This document shows, piece by piece, positions 36,663 to 46,002 of a stretch of 64,000 nt of DNA. Numbering within the stretch: position 1 is the stretch's first letter; every line of letters starts with the position of its first letter. Origin of the DNA: Nostocoides_A vanveenii (GTDB lineage Bacteria; Actinomycetota; Actinomycetes; Actinomycetales; Dermatophilaceae); contig NZ_BAAAPN010000028.1 in the NCBI RefSeq assembly GCF_039531165.1, forward strand, positions 15,068 to 79,067, written 5' to 3'. The notes under the pieces were generated by a model, which was given only the letters and a program-made list of their open reading frames with translations, ran no database searches and was not told the DNA's origin. A program made the position numbers and the translations under genes.

Positions 36663-37660
36663 ATGTGCCCGAGCGACGACCTGCGACGTATGCCGCGCCG
36701 GAGCGCCCTCGCCGTGGCCGCCGCGAGCGTGCTCGGCGCCTGCACCCGACCGGCGCCCGAGCCGTCGCCCACCTCGTCATCGGCGTGCCACCGACGTCCG
36801 GGTCCGCAGCAACGGGGACAACCACGCCTGCTCTCCCGGCACCCGAACCACCGATTTCTCCCGCAGTGGTCGCCCTCACCATCGACGACTACCCCCGCCC
36901 GACGTTGGAGATCCTGGTCTCTCTGCTGGCCGCACGCCGCTTGCCCTGGACCTCGGCGCTGAACGCCGACACCGTCGATGACGGCTATATGTATGCCCCG
37001 TGGTCGACCGGCCTGTCGTGGGCGAATGTCGCCGCGCTGCCCTCCGCGTTGGTGGAGATGGCCAATCACGGAGCCAGCCACCGGGACATCACCGACCCCG
37101 CTGCGGTCGATGCGGAGATCACCGGATCCCTGGCCCGGCTCCGGTCTGCGCCGCCCGCTCGCGTGGTGCAGGGCTGGGTGCCGCCGGGCTCCGACTACCC
37201 GGGTCTGGCGCTGAAGACCCCACCGCAGGCGCGGGGCATCGCCGACTATCAGTCGAGCGTCGCGGGTAGATCCATCCTGAACGATCATGCGTGGGCGCTG
37301 GGCCAGGATCCCCGTCCGCAGGACGCTGTGGGGCCGGTGATCACCTGGCCGCGGGACGGGCATCCGGTCCCGGTCCCGGGGAGGCAATGGCTGGATTTCC
37401 CTCATGGCGCCGGCCTGCAGTCAGGCGGCGACCCAGCGGGCGGCTTCGGTGGATTGTGCGTCGCGGCCGCGATCGCCCGGGGGCACGGAGCGATCCTGGG
37501 CCTGCATACCGCCCACCTCGTCGGCCAGGGTGGGCAGGACCGTTACGACCTGGGTCAGTTGAGCGGCTTCCTCGATCACCTCACCGGGTTGCGCGACGCG
37601 GGGCGGATCGCGGTCGTGCGCGTCAGCGACTGGATGAGCGCCAAGGTCGTTGCGCGGTGA
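36663..37660 (+). pseudogene. Frameshifted lipoprotein of the polysaccharide deacetylase (NodB) family
   Basis: Two frames carry one gene. The first encodes a lipoprotein signal (RRSALAVAAASVLGAC) and a Pro/Ser linker up to about 36780. The rest, in another frame, encodes GVPPTSGSAATGTTTPALP and a NodB-like domain: metal motif ALTIDDYPRP, the HxxxH in NHGASHRD, and a C-terminal GAILGLHTAHLVG. Net loss of one base (or a gain of two) between about 36755 and 36785 explains it. Either the gene is dead, or the sequence has an error. It breaks the usual uvrC-rapZ neighbourhood. Confidence 0.7.
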
Positions 37661-37670
37661 GGCGTGCGGA

Positions 37671-39587
37671 TCAGTCGGCCAGGACCTCGCCGGTGGTGAG
37701 GTTGACGGCCGGCTCCACCTGATCGGCCGCGGCACCGAGGTGCGCGGCGATGGTCCCCGCCAGCGTGGGACCGATGCCGGGGACGTCGGCGATTTCCTCG
37801 GCGCTCGCCGCCCGGATCTTCGTCATCGACCCGAAATGCCGCCGCAGCGCGGCCTGCCGCGACTTACCCAGACCTGGTATGCCGTCCAGACCGCTCACGG
37901 TCATCGCCTTGCTGCGACGTTCGCGGTGAAAGGTGATGGCGAACCGGTGCGCTTCGTCGCGGACGCGCTGGAGCAGGTAGAGCCCCTCGCTTCCGCGCGG
38001 GAGGATGACCGGGAAATCGTCGTCGGGCAGCCATACCTCTTCCAGTCGCTTGGCGAGCCCGACCACAGCGACGTCGACGACGCCCAACTCGCGCAGGACG
38101 GCGCCGGCGGCATTCGCCTGCGGCTGCCCGCCGTCGACCACCAGGAGATTGGGCGGATAGGCGAACTTCTTGGCGCGTCCGTCCTCGGTTTCGGTGCGCT
38201 CAGTGAGATAGCGCTGGAAGCGCCGGGTGAGGACTTCGCGCATTGCGGCCGTGTCGTCCACGGCCTCTCCTCGGACGATGAACCGGCGATACTCGGACTT
38301 GCGGGCCAGTCCGTCCTCGAAGACGACCATCGAGGCGACGACATTGGTGCCCTGGACGTGGCTGACATCGAAGCATTCGATCCGCAGCGGGGCCTGATCG
38401 AGCCCGAGGTGCTCGGTGAGTTCCTCGAGGGCCTGCGCGCGGGCGGACAGGTCACCGGCCCGCGCGACCTTGTGCCTGGCCAGGGACTGGTCGGCATTGC
38501 GCTGGACGGTCTCCATGAGCGTCTTCTTGTCGCCGCGCTGCGGCACCCGCAAGGCGACCTTGGCCCCGCGGATGGAGCCGAGCAACTCCGACATCGCGGC
38601 GGGCTCCGGGGGCAGCACGGGCAGCAGGACTTCGCGCGGGATGCCCTCGGCCGATTCGGCCCCGTAGACCTGCATGAGCAATCGCTCCATAAGCTCCGGG
38701 ACGCTCTCGGCATCCATCTCGGCGACCCATCCTCGCTGGCCGCGGACCCGGCCGCCACGCACGTGGAAGACCTGGACGGCCATCTCGAGCCGGTCCTCGG
38801 CAACCGCAAAGACGTCGGCGTCGGTCGCGTCGGTGAACACCACGGCCGATCGTTCCAGCGCCTTGGTCATGGCCGCGATGTCGTCGCGCAGCCGCGCGGC
38901 GCGCTCGAAGTCGAGCTCGGCTGCGGCCTGCTTCATCTGTTCGGTCAGTGACTTCACGAAGCGGCCGGTGTTGCCGGCCATGAAGTCGCAGAAGTCCTCG
39001 GCGATCTGACGATGGGTATCGGCGTCCACCCGGCCGACACAAGGAGCCGAGCACTTGTCGATATAGCCGAGCAGGCACGGTCGGCCAACCTGGCCGGCTC
39101 GCTTGAAGACACCGGCGCTGCACGTGCGGACGGGAAAGACCCTGAGCAACTGATCGAGCGTCTCGCGGATGGCCCAGGCGTGGGCATAGGGCCCGAAATA
39201 GCGGGTGCCGGGACGTTTGGAGCCTCGCAATACCTGAGCTCGGGGGAACTCCTCCCCCATCGTCACCGCGAGATAGGGGTAGGACTTGTCGTCGCGGTAT
39301 TTGACGTTGAAGCGCGGATCGAACTCCTTGATCCAGCTGTACTCGAGTTGGAGTGCCTCCACCTCGTTTGCCACGACGGTCCATTCGACGGATGCGCCGG
39401 TGCGGACCATGCGTGCAGTGCGTGGGTGCAATCCGCCGATGTCCTGGAAGTAGGAGGACAGGCGTGAGCGCAAGGACTTGGCCTTGCCGACATAGATGAC
39501 CTGGCCGTGCTGATCGCGGAACCGATAGACCCCCGGGTCGACCGGGATGCTTCCCGGTGCCGGTCGGTAGGTCGTCGGATCAGCCAC
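37671..39587 (-). CDS. uvrC: UvrC: excision nuclease subunit
   Basis: Nucleotide excision repair nuclease making both incisions; 638 residues. It has the GIY-YIG domain (GVYRFRDQHGQVIYVGKAKSL, about 17-50), the UVR segment near FVKSLTEQMKQAAAELDFE, the RNase H-like half with RIECFDVSHVQGT and the Asp of LVVDGGQPQ, and a C-terminal helix-hairpin-helix (LDGIPGLGKSRQAAL). The GTG start is leaderless. The promoter carries a DNA-damage motif. Confidence 0.96.
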   Translation of the reverse strand: MADPTTYRPAPGSIPVDPGVYRFRDQHGQVIYVGKAKSLRSRLSSYFQDIGGLHPRTARMVRTGASVEWTVVANEVEALQLEYSWIKEFDPRFNVKYRDDKSYPYLAVTMGEEFPRAQVLRGSKRPGTRYFGPYAHAWAIRETLDQLLRVFPVRTCSAGVFKRAGQVGRPCLLGYIDKCSAPCVGRVDADTHRQIAEDFCDFMAGNTGRFVKSLTEQMKQAAAELDFERAARLRDDIAAMTKALERSAVVFTDATDADVFAVAEDRLEMAVQVFHVRGGRVRGQRGWVAEMDAESVPELMERLLMQVYGAESAEGIPREVLLPVLPPEPAAMSELLGSIRGAKVALRVPQRGDKKTLMETVQRNADQSLARHKVARAGDLSARAQALEELTEHLGLDQAPLRIECFDVSHVQGTNVVASMVVFEDGLARKSEYRRFIVRGEAVDDTAAMREVLTRRFQRYLTERTETEDGRAKKFAYPPNLLVVDGGQPQANAAGAVLRELGVVDVAVVGLAKRLEEVWLPDDDFPVILPRGSEGLYLLQRVRDEAHRFAITFHRERRSKAMTVSGLDGIPGLGKSRQAALRRHFGSMTKIRAASAEEIADVPGIGPTLAGTIAAHLGAAADQVEPAVNLTTGEVLAD

Positions 39588-39616
39588 TCCTGCACTGTAT
39601 GCGGGCTCGCCGACAG
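39588..39616 (-). promoter_or_regulatory. RecA-NDp/PafBC-type DNA-damage promoter of uvrC
   Basis: On the minus strand CTGTCGGCG, 8 bases, TACAGT, 6 bases, then GTG. It fits TTGTCRGTG-N8-TANNNT in 7 of 9 positions of the upstream half plus the full -10 pattern. Confidence 0.6.
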
Positions 39617-39622
39617 CCCCCG

Positions 39623-40066
39623 TCAGGTCACCGTGACGAAGTCGCCGTCAACCGTTGCGGTCTTGGCGGGCAACGGCTGCGTGGCGGGTCCTTGAACGAC
39701 GGCACCGTCCGCGATGGCGAACTGGCTGCCGTGACACGAACACCCGATGGTCTTGGCCACGGAGTCGACCGGGCAGCCCTGGTGCGTGCAGATCGCAGAG
39801 AAGGCCTTGAACTGACCCGCGGTGGGCTGGGTGACCACGACCTTCTCCGCGGACAGGAGGACGCCGCCGCCCTCCGGGACCTGGTCCTTGCGGACCCGCG
39901 TGCCGCCGGCCGAGGAGCCGGATGAAGCACCCGCGCCAGCGCTCGTGGGCGAGGAGGATTCGGAACCGCACGCCGAGGCGGCAAGGACAACGAGCCCACC
40001 CGCCCCCATCCCGAGAACGGCTCGGCGCGCGTTGGAGGGATCGCCGTGGGGGGAGGTATCGGTCAT
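39623..40066 (-). CDS. Tat-exported Rieske [2Fe-2S] lipoprotein
   Basis: A 147-residue surface Rieske protein. The N terminus has twin arginines (NARRAVLGMGAG) and a lipobox ending in ASAC near residue 33, followed by a Ser/Gly/Ala linker. The cluster motifs are CTHQGC and CSCHGSQF. Partners are unknown; such proteins are common in actinobacteria. AAAGGACG precedes the ATG. Confidence 0.88.
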   Translation of the reverse strand: MTDTSPHGDPSNARRAVLGMGAGGLVVLAASACGSESSSPTSAGAGASSGSSAGGTRVRKDQVPEGGGVLLSAEKVVVTQPTAGQFKAFSAICTHQGCPVDSVAKTIGCSCHGSQFAIADGAVVQGPATQPLPAKTATVDGDFVTVT

Positions 40067-40327
40067 ACGTGCGTCCTTTCAGGTGGCGGCGACTTGCCGT
40101 CGGAGGTAACGGGCGAGTGGACGCTACCGGATGCCGCTGAGCGGGCCATCTTCCGCTCCCCATTGTTTCTTGACCGTTAAATCTCCGGTTTTGGCATAAC
40201 GAGAGGGACACGCGAGCGGCGAGGCGTATTGCGGCGCGACTTTTTGCGGCTACTGTGCCCTTGCTCCGTCCCGAGACGGTGCCGACGAGGTCGTTCTCGT
40301 CAGATCGTTTAACCAGGAGGAATCCCC
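40067..40327 (+). promoter_or_regulatory. Intergenic region and promoter of livK
   Basis: A 261-base gap between divergent genes. TTGCGG (40229-40234) and TACTGT (40251-40256), spaced 16 bases, are a good livK promoter, giving a leader of about 65 bases. AGGAGG (40314-40319) is the ribosome site. The AT-richer part at 40170-40205 may hold the Rieske gene promoter on the minus strand. No other gene seen. Confidence 0.55.
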
Positions 40328-41557
40328 GTGTCCAAGCGCTCCGTCGCGTCCGTCGGCGCCACTGTCCTTGCCGCGTCGCTCATGCTTTCTGCCTGCGGCT
40401 CGCGCGGTGGCTCCGATACCACCAGCGGCTCCGGTGGCGGTAACAGCAGCTCGAAGGTCGCCAAGATCGGCGTCATCGCCCCGCTCTCCGGTGACCTGGC
40501 CGCCCTCGGCCTCGGCATCAAGAACTCCGTAGACCTGGCCATCAAGCAGGCCAACGACGCCAACGCCATTCCCGGCTGGAAGCTCGAGCTCGCCGCCGAG
40601 GACGACCAGGCCACAGCCGATGTGGGCAAGAATGCCGCCACCAAGCTGGCCGGCGACAAGGACGTCATCGGCGTCGTCGGAACCCTGAACTCCTCGGTCG
40701 CCCTACAGGTCCAGCCGGTCCTCGCCTCCGCGAACATCGTGCAGGTCTCGCCGGCCAACACCGGTGTCTCGCTGACCAAGGGTGACGATGCCGCCAACCC
40801 GAAGCGGCCCTTCCCGACCTACTTCCGCACCTGCACTACGGACGCCGTGCAGGGTCCCTTCGCCGCGCGCTACCTCTTCGAGAAGGCCGGCATCAAGGAG
40901 GTCGCGACCGTCCACGACAAGAAGGCCTACGGCCAGGGTCTGGTCGCAGCCTTCACCGAAGAGTTCAAGAAGCTCGGCGGCACCATCGTCGCGGCCGAGA
41001 CCATCAACCCCGACGAGGACAAGTACGACGCGGTCGTCTCCGCCATCAAGCCGAAGGGACCGAAGGCCCTATACTACGGAGGCGAGTACCCGAACGCGGG
41101 CCCGCTGAGCCAGCAGATGAAGGCCCAGGGCCTGAGCATCCCGCTGATGGGTGGCGACGGGATCTTCGACGGCAAGTACATCGAGCTCGCCGGCAAGACC
41201 TCCGAGGGCGACCTCGCAACGTCGGTCGGCGCCCCGACCGACAGCACCGAGTCGGGCAAGAAGTTCCTCGAGCAGTACAAGAGCGCGGGCTACTCCGACC
41301 CGTCGGCGGCCTACGGCGGCTACGCGTATGACGCGGCCAACGCGATCATCAACGCACTCAAGGTCAGCCTCAAGGACGCCGGCAGCGTCGCGGATGCCCG
41401 CGCCAACACCGTGACCGACCTGGGCAAGGTCAGCTTCGACGGTGTGACCGGCAAGGTGGCGTTCGACGAATTCGGCGACACCACGACCAAGGTCTTGACT
41501 GTTTACAAGGTCTCGGGAGGCGCCTGGGTCGCGGAGGACACCTCCGAGTTCAAGTGA
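40328..41557 (+). CDS. livK: Branched-chain amino acid ABC transporter substrate-binding lipoprotein
   Basis: Periplasmic-binding-protein-like lipoprotein, 409 residues, with lipobox LMLSAC near residue 20 and a Ser/Gly linker. The Leu/Ile/Val-binding family start is KIGVIAPLSGDLAALG and a typical hinge is YYGGEYPNAGPLSQQ. The exact ligand is unknown: branched-chain amino acids, amides or urea are all handled by this family. A hairpin follows, which may favour its higher expression. Confidence 0.93.
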   Translation: MSKRSVASVGATVLAASLMLSACGSRGGSDTTSGSGGGNSSSKVAKIGVIAPLSGDLAALGLGIKNSVDLAIKQANDANAIPGWKLELAAEDDQATADVGKNAATKLAGDKDVIGVVGTLNSSVALQVQPVLASANIVQVSPANTGVSLTKGDDAANPKRPFPTYFRTCTTDAVQGPFAARYLFEKAGIKEVATVHDKKAYGQGLVAAFTEEFKKLGGTIVAAETINPDEDKYDAVVSAIKPKGPKALYYGGEYPNAGPLSQQMKAQGLSIPLMGGDGIFDGKYIELAGKTSEGDLATSVGAPTDSTESGKKFLEQYKSAGYSDPSAAYGGYAYDAANAIINALKVSLKDAGSVADARANTVTDLGKVSFDGVTGKVAFDEFGDTTTKVLTVYKVSGGAWVAEDTSEFK

Positions 41558-41582
41558 TCGATCGCGATCCGCAATAACTGAT

Positions 41583-41620
41583 CGTCGGTGGGGGGCAGCG
41601 TGGCCTGCTCCCCACCGACG
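41583..41620 (+). terminator. Hairpin between livK and livH
   Basis: CGTCGGTGGGG and CCCCACCGACG form an 11-bp stem, extended by an inner GGCAG/CTGCT-like pairing. Placed 26 bases after livK, it is likely a partial terminator or an RNA-stabilising end. Confidence 0.6.
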
Positions 41621-41697
41621 TGCTTTATCGCTAGGTTTCTCCCCAACGTGACCACCGTCACGTTCGCCCCCCGACCCAACGAAGGAGTGTCCACAGG

Positions 41698-42663
41698 GTG
41701 ACTACCTTCCTGCAGCAGCTCATCAACGGGCTGACGCTGGGCTCTCTCTATGCGCTGATCGCCGTCGGCTATACGGTCGTTTACGGCATCGTGCAGTTGA
41801 TCAACTTCGCTCACGGCGAGGTGTTCATGATCGGCGCATTCGGAGCCCTTGCCACCTACCTCCTGCTCTTCAAGGGCCAGACCGCCTTGTGGGTCCTGCC
41901 GATCATGATCATCGGCGCGATGATCGCGGCCGTCGGCACGGCGGTGCTGATGGAACGAGTGGCCTACCGGCCGTTGCGTCACGCACCACGATTAGCACCG
42001 CTGATCACCGCTATCGGTATCTCGGTCTTTCTGCAGGAATTCGTGCGGCTCTTCTTCGACAAGATCCCCGGCACCAACTTCCCGTCGGCGAAGGCGAAGA
42101 TTCCCTTTCCCCAGATCGATGTGGTCACCGGACCGGCCATTGACCTCGGTGGCGTCACGATTCAACGCGCGGCCGTCTTCACCTTCGGGGCCCTCCTCAT
42201 GTGTGCCGCCGGCCTGTGGTACTTCGTCAACCGGACCAAGGTGGGCCGGGGCATGCTCGCGGTCTCGCAGGACCCCGACACAGCGCGCCTGATGGGCATC
42301 AATGTCGACCGGATCATCGTCGTGGCCTTCGCCGTCGGCGCCGGTCTGGCCGCCATCGCCGGCGTCGCGCAGGGCCTGCAGAACACCAATATCAACTTCA
42401 AGATGGGCTTCATCGCCGGTCTGAAAGCCTTCACCGCGGCCGTCCTGGGTGGAATCGGCAATATCCAGGGTGCCGTCGTGGGTGGCCTGGTGCTCGGCGT
42501 TGCCGAGTCGCTGATCACCCAGTACTCCGGAATGCTGCCGGGCTTCCTCGGTCAGTTCGGTGGGTCGTCCTGGAAGGACGTCTGGGCCTTCGCGCTCCTC
42601 ATTCTTGTTCTCGTCTTCCGGCCGCAGGGCCTCCTCGGCGCCAAGGTGGTGGATCGCGCATGA
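41698..42663 (+). CDS. livH: Branched-chain amino acid ABC permease LivH
   Basis: A 321-residue inner membrane permease with about eight helices. Family landmarks are TLGSLYALIAVGYTVVYGI near residue 13 and RAVSQDPDTARLMGINVD-like text in the loop, then GIGNIQGAVVGGLVLG. The GTG start follows AAGGAGTG. Its stop overlaps the livM ATG (ATGA). Confidence 0.94.
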   Translation: MTTFLQQLINGLTLGSLYALIAVGYTVVYGIVQLINFAHGEVFMIGAFGALATYLLLFKGQTALWVLPIMIIGAMIAAVGTAVLMERVAYRPLRHAPRLAPLITAIGISVFLQEFVRLFFDKIPGTNFPSAKAKIPFPQIDVVTGPAIDLGGVTIQRAAVFTFGALLMCAAGLWYFVNRTKVGRGMLAVSQDPDTARLMGINVDRIIVVAFAVGAGLAAIAGVAQGLQNTNINFKMGFIAGLKAFTAAVLGGIGNIQGAVVGGLVLGVAESLITQYSGMLPGFLGQFGGSSWKDVWAFALLILVLVFRPQGLLGAKVVDRA

Positions 42664-44375
42664 TCAAGCTGCCCAACCTCCCGGAGGAAACCCGAGCCGC
42701 GCACGCGAGCAAGGGCTGGCCGTTGGCCCTCGCCGGCTCGGTGCTGCTGATCGTCAGCGGGCTGCTCTCGTGGTCCTACGACCCAAACATTCTCGGCGAC
42801 ATCTCCATCGCCCTCTGGCCGGCGACACTCCAGCTCTTCGCGATCTTCCTGGGCGCTGTCGCACTGATCTTCGCTCTCATGCATAAGGGGCCGCTGCAGC
42901 GGCTCGGCGACTGGTTCGACGCCGCGCTCGGCCTGCGCACCCTCGGCAATGGGGCGGTGTTCTTCGCCCTCTTGTCGATCCTGGCGATCGCTTACGAGGC
43001 CGGCGGGCTGATCAACATCAATCCCGGTGCTTGGGTGGCCTTGGCCGGCGCGGTGCTGCTGTTTGTCGGTGCCCACCTGACCCCGCAGCGACTCCTGCAC
43101 GATCTCGCCAAGACCCAGGTCAGCTCGGTGGTGGAGATCCTCGTGATCGTCGTCCTGATGGCGTTCGCGCTGTTCAGCGCGGCATACGTGCTGGGTCGTG
43201 ACGACGCATGGGTCTTCGTGCTCTTCCTGCTGGTCCTCGGCGTCATCGTCATGGCGATGGCGCGCGCCGGCTTCTTCACGTGGTTCGGGTACGTCGGGGC
43301 GCGGCACCGTCAGGTGCTCACGCTCGCGGCCTTCGCCGTCGCCTTCCTCTTCCCGTTCACGCAGGACGGGTCGGACGCGAATATGTCGATCGCCACCCAG
43401 GTGATCATCTTTGCGGCGACAGCCATCGGTCTGAACATCGTCGTCGGCCTCGCCGGCCTGCTCGACCTCGGCTATATCGCCTTCCTCGGCTCCGGCGCGT
43501 ATGTCGCGGCCATGATGTCGAATGCCGCGTCGGCGACCGTCGGCTTCAAGCCGCCGTTCATCCTGGTGATGTTCATCGGCGCCTGCGTCGCCGCGATCTT
43601 CGGTTTGATCATCGGCTCGCCCACCTTGCGAGTTTCCGGTGACTACCTGGCCATCGTGACGCTGGCCTTCGGTGAGATCTTCCGCCTGTCGATGTTCAAC
43701 CTCGACGGCAACAACGGTCCGGATTTGACCAATGGTCCCAATGGCATCCCGGGCATCCCGGACCTGAAGCTCTTCGGCTTCGACTTCGGCAAGCCGCATA
43801 CGATCTTCGGTCTGCAACTCGGTCGCTTCAGCAACTACTACTTCATCCTGCTGCTGCTGATCGGCTTCGTGATCCTGGTCTTCACCCGCCTCAACAACAG
43901 CCGCATCGGCCGTGGTTGGGTGGCCATTCGCGAGGACGAACGCGCCGCCGAGGCGATGGGTGTGAATGTCTTCGGTCTGAAGCTCTTCGCCTTCGCCGGT
44001 GGCGCCTTCCTCGCCGGCCTGGCCGGGACGATCAAGGCCCACCAGGACACGGCCGTCAGCCCCGACCAGTACGTCTTCCTCGAGTCGGCCTTCCTGCTCT
44101 CGGCCGTCGTCCTGGGTGGTATGGGCACGGTGGCGGGCGTGCTGGTCGGTGCGACCATCCTGAAGCTGCTCCCCGAGAAGCTGCGCTTCTTCAGCGAGTA
44201 CCGGCTGCTCATCTTCGGCCTGCTTCTCGTGGTGATGATGCGGATCCGGCCCGAGGGCCTGATCGCCAGCAAGCGGCGACAGCTCGAATTCCACGACGAG
44301 GACGAAGGACTCGCGAAGGAAATCCAGCAAGAACATCTGCTCGAGGTCGCAGCGACCACGGAGGGACCGCGATGA
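42660..44375 (+). CDS. livM: Branched-chain amino acid ABC permease LivM with a long N-terminal membrane extension
   Basis: A 571-residue permease. The C-terminal ~340 residues are the LivM core (GLNIVVGLAGLLDLGYIAFLG, then RVSGDYLAIVTLAFGEIFR). The N-terminal ~230 residues add five or six more helices of unknown role. The C-terminal cytoplasmic tail is acidic (HDEDEGLAKEI). Starts and stops overlap those of livH and livG, so the operon is coupled. Confidence 0.92.
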   Translation: MIKLPNLPEETRAAHASKGWPLALAGSVLLIVSGLLSWSYDPNILGDISIALWPATLQLFAIFLGAVALIFALMHKGPLQRLGDWFDAALGLRTLGNGAVFFALLSILAIAYEAGGLININPGAWVALAGAVLLFVGAHLTPQRLLHDLAKTQVSSVVEILVIVVLMAFALFSAAYVLGRDDAWVFVLFLLVLGVIVMAMARAGFFTWFGYVGARHRQVLTLAAFAVAFLFPFTQDGSDANMSIATQVIIFAATAIGLNIVVGLAGLLDLGYIAFLGSGAYVAAMMSNAASATVGFKPPFILVMFIGACVAAIFGLIIGSPTLRVSGDYLAIVTLAFGEIFRLSMFNLDGNNGPDLTNGPNGIPGIPDLKLFGFDFGKPHTIFGLQLGRFSNYYFILLLLIGFVILVFTRLNNSRIGRGWVAIREDERAAEAMGVNVFGLKLFAFAGGAFLAGLAGTIKAHQDTAVSPDQYVFLESAFLLSAVVLGGMGTVAGVLVGATILKLLPEKLRFFSEYRLLIFGLLLVVMMRIRPEGLIASKRRQLEFHDEDEGLAKEIQQEHLLEVAATTEGPR

Positions 44376-45208
44376 ACACCGCAATGCAGGACGCGCCCGC
44401 TGGACGGCAGGGCGGCGGCAAGCTCGGCGCCATGGTGCTCGAGGCCCGCGGCGTCGTCATGCGCTTCGGCGGCTTGGTCGCCGTCAACAATGTCGACTTC
44501 GACGTCCACGAAGGCGAAATCGTCGGGCTGATCGGCCCGAATGGCGCGGGGAAGACGACCTTCTTCAACTGCCTCACCGGGATGTACAAGCCGACCTCAG
44601 GCACGGTGACCTTCTACGGTCAGACGCTGCCTCCCAAGCCGCGGGCCGTGGTCAAGGCCGGCATGGCGCGCACCTTCCAGAACATCCGGCTTTTCGGCAA
44701 TATGACCGCGCTGGAAAATGTCATGGTCGGGCGCTATTGCCGCACCTCCTCCGCGGCCCTCACCTCGATCCTTCACGGCCCGAAGTACCGGCGCGAGGAG
44801 GCCGAGTCCCGGGCCCGGGCCCTGGAGTTGCTGAAGTTCGTCGGTCTTGGGAAATCCGCTGAGTTGCTCGCCCGGAATATGCCCTACGGCGATCAGCGCC
44901 GCCTGGAGATCGCGCGCGCATTGGCGACCGATCCCAAGCTGATCCTGCTCGATGAGCCGACCGCCGGCATGAATCCGCAGGAGACTGCCCAGGCGATGGA
45001 CCTGATCTTCCGGATCCGGGACCTTGGGCTCGCCGTGGTCGTCATCGAGCACGACATGCGGTTCATCTTCCAGTTGTGCGACCGAGTGCTCTGTCTCGTG
45101 CGTGGCGAGGCCCTGATCTGGGGCACCCCCGGAGAGGTCCAGTCCGACCCGCGCGTCATCGAGGCCTACATCGGCGGCAGCGAGCTCGAGGACGAGGAGG
45201 ACGCGTGA
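44372..45208 (+). CDS. livG: Branched-chain amino acid ABC transporter ATPase LivG
   Basis: A 278-residue ATPase with a ~20-residue N-terminal extension. Walker A GPNGAGKTTFF, the LivG-type signature NMPYGDQRRLEIARAL and Walker B LILLDEPTAGMNPQE are present. ATG overlaps the livM stop and GTG of livF overlaps its end. Confidence 0.95.
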   Translation: MNTAMQDAPAGRQGGGKLGAMVLEARGVVMRFGGLVAVNNVDFDVHEGEIVGLIGPNGAGKTTFFNCLTGMYKPTSGTVTFYGQTLPPKPRAVVKAGMARTFQNIRLFGNMTALENVMVGRYCRTSSAALTSILHGPKYRREEAESRARALELLKFVGLGKSAELLARNMPYGDQRRLEIARALATDPKLILLDEPTAGMNPQETAQAMDLIFRIRDLGLAVVVIEHDMRFIFQLCDRVLCLVRGEALIWGTPGEVQSDPRVIEAYIGGSELEDEEDA

Positions 45209-45918
45209 GCGCCATGCTGGAGGTCAAGGACCTCGAAGTCAGCTACGGCAAGATCAAGGCCGTCAAGGGCATCAGCTTCACCGTGGACGAGGGCCAGGTC
45301 GTTTCGCTGATCGGCACCAATGGCGCCGGCAAGACGACGACGCTGCGGACCATCTCCGGGCTGCTGCGACCGACGGGCGGAACGATCACCTTCCAGGGCA
45401 AGCGCATCGACCAGATGCCGGCGCACGAGATCGTGCAGTTGGGCATCGCGCACTCCCCCGAAGGCCGGCGGATCTTCCCGGCGATGACGGTCGAGGAGAA
45501 CCTGCTCCTCGGTGCGTTCACGCGCGCCGACAGCGAGATCGGGAAGGACCTGCAAGCGGCATACGAACTCTTCCCGATTCTCGGGGAGCGCTCGAAGCAG
45601 CCGGCGGGCACCTTCTCCGGCGGCGAGCAGCAGATGCTGGCGATGGGCCGGGCGATGATGAGCCGGCCCAAACTGATGATGCTCGACGAGCCGTCAATGG
45701 GTCTTTCGCCGCTGATGATGAAGCGGATCATGACGACCGTGCGGACCCTGCAGGAGCAGGGCACCACCGTGCTGCTGGTCGAGCAGAACGCCCAGGCCGC
45801 GCTGCGCCTGGCCAACATGGGCTATGTGCTCGAGGTCGGCAAGATCGTCCTGCAGGGCACCGGCCGTGAGTTGCTGAGCAGCGACGACGTGCGGAAGGCC
45901 TATCTCGGCGAGGACTGA
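45205..45918 (+). CDS. livF: Branched-chain amino acid ABC transporter ATPase LivF
   Basis: A 237-residue ATPase. Walker A GTNGAGKTTTLRT, signature FSGGEQQMLAMGRAM and Walker B LMMLDEPSMGLSP identify LivF. The GTG start overlaps the livG stop; GAGGAGG is 4 bases upstream. It is the last gene, ended by a long hairpin. Confidence 0.95.
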   Translation: MSAMLEVKDLEVSYGKIKAVKGISFTVDEGQVVSLIGTNGAGKTTTLRTISGLLRPTGGTITFQGKRIDQMPAHEIVQLGIAHSPEGRRIFPAMTVEENLLLGAFTRADSEIGKDLQAAYELFPILGERSKQPAGTFSGGEQQMLAMGRAMMSRPKLMMLDEPSMGLSPLMMKRIMTTVRTLQEQGTTVLLVEQNAQAALRLANMGYVLEVGKIVLQGTGRELLSSDDVRKAYLGED

Positions 45919-45936
45919 CGCGTCATTGCCGGTATG

Positions 45937-45977
45937 ACCTGTGGGGCTGGGTTCGCATCGAACCCAGCCCCACAGGT
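45937..45977. terminator. Perfect 19-bp stem between livF and the hemolysin III gene
   Basis: ACCTGTGGGGCTGGGTTCG pairs completely with its complement around a 3-base CAT loop. It sits between convergent genes and can serve both. There is no T-tract on either side, as is usual for actinobacteria. Confidence 0.8.
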
Positions 45978-46002
45978 GATCCGGCCATGGGCGCGGTCGC
46001 CA

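Noticed and set aside
42552..44384. A 610-codon acidic frame on the minus strand over livM
   Set aside because: Antisense of a hydrophobic gene gives acidic and His-rich nonsense; no motif is present.
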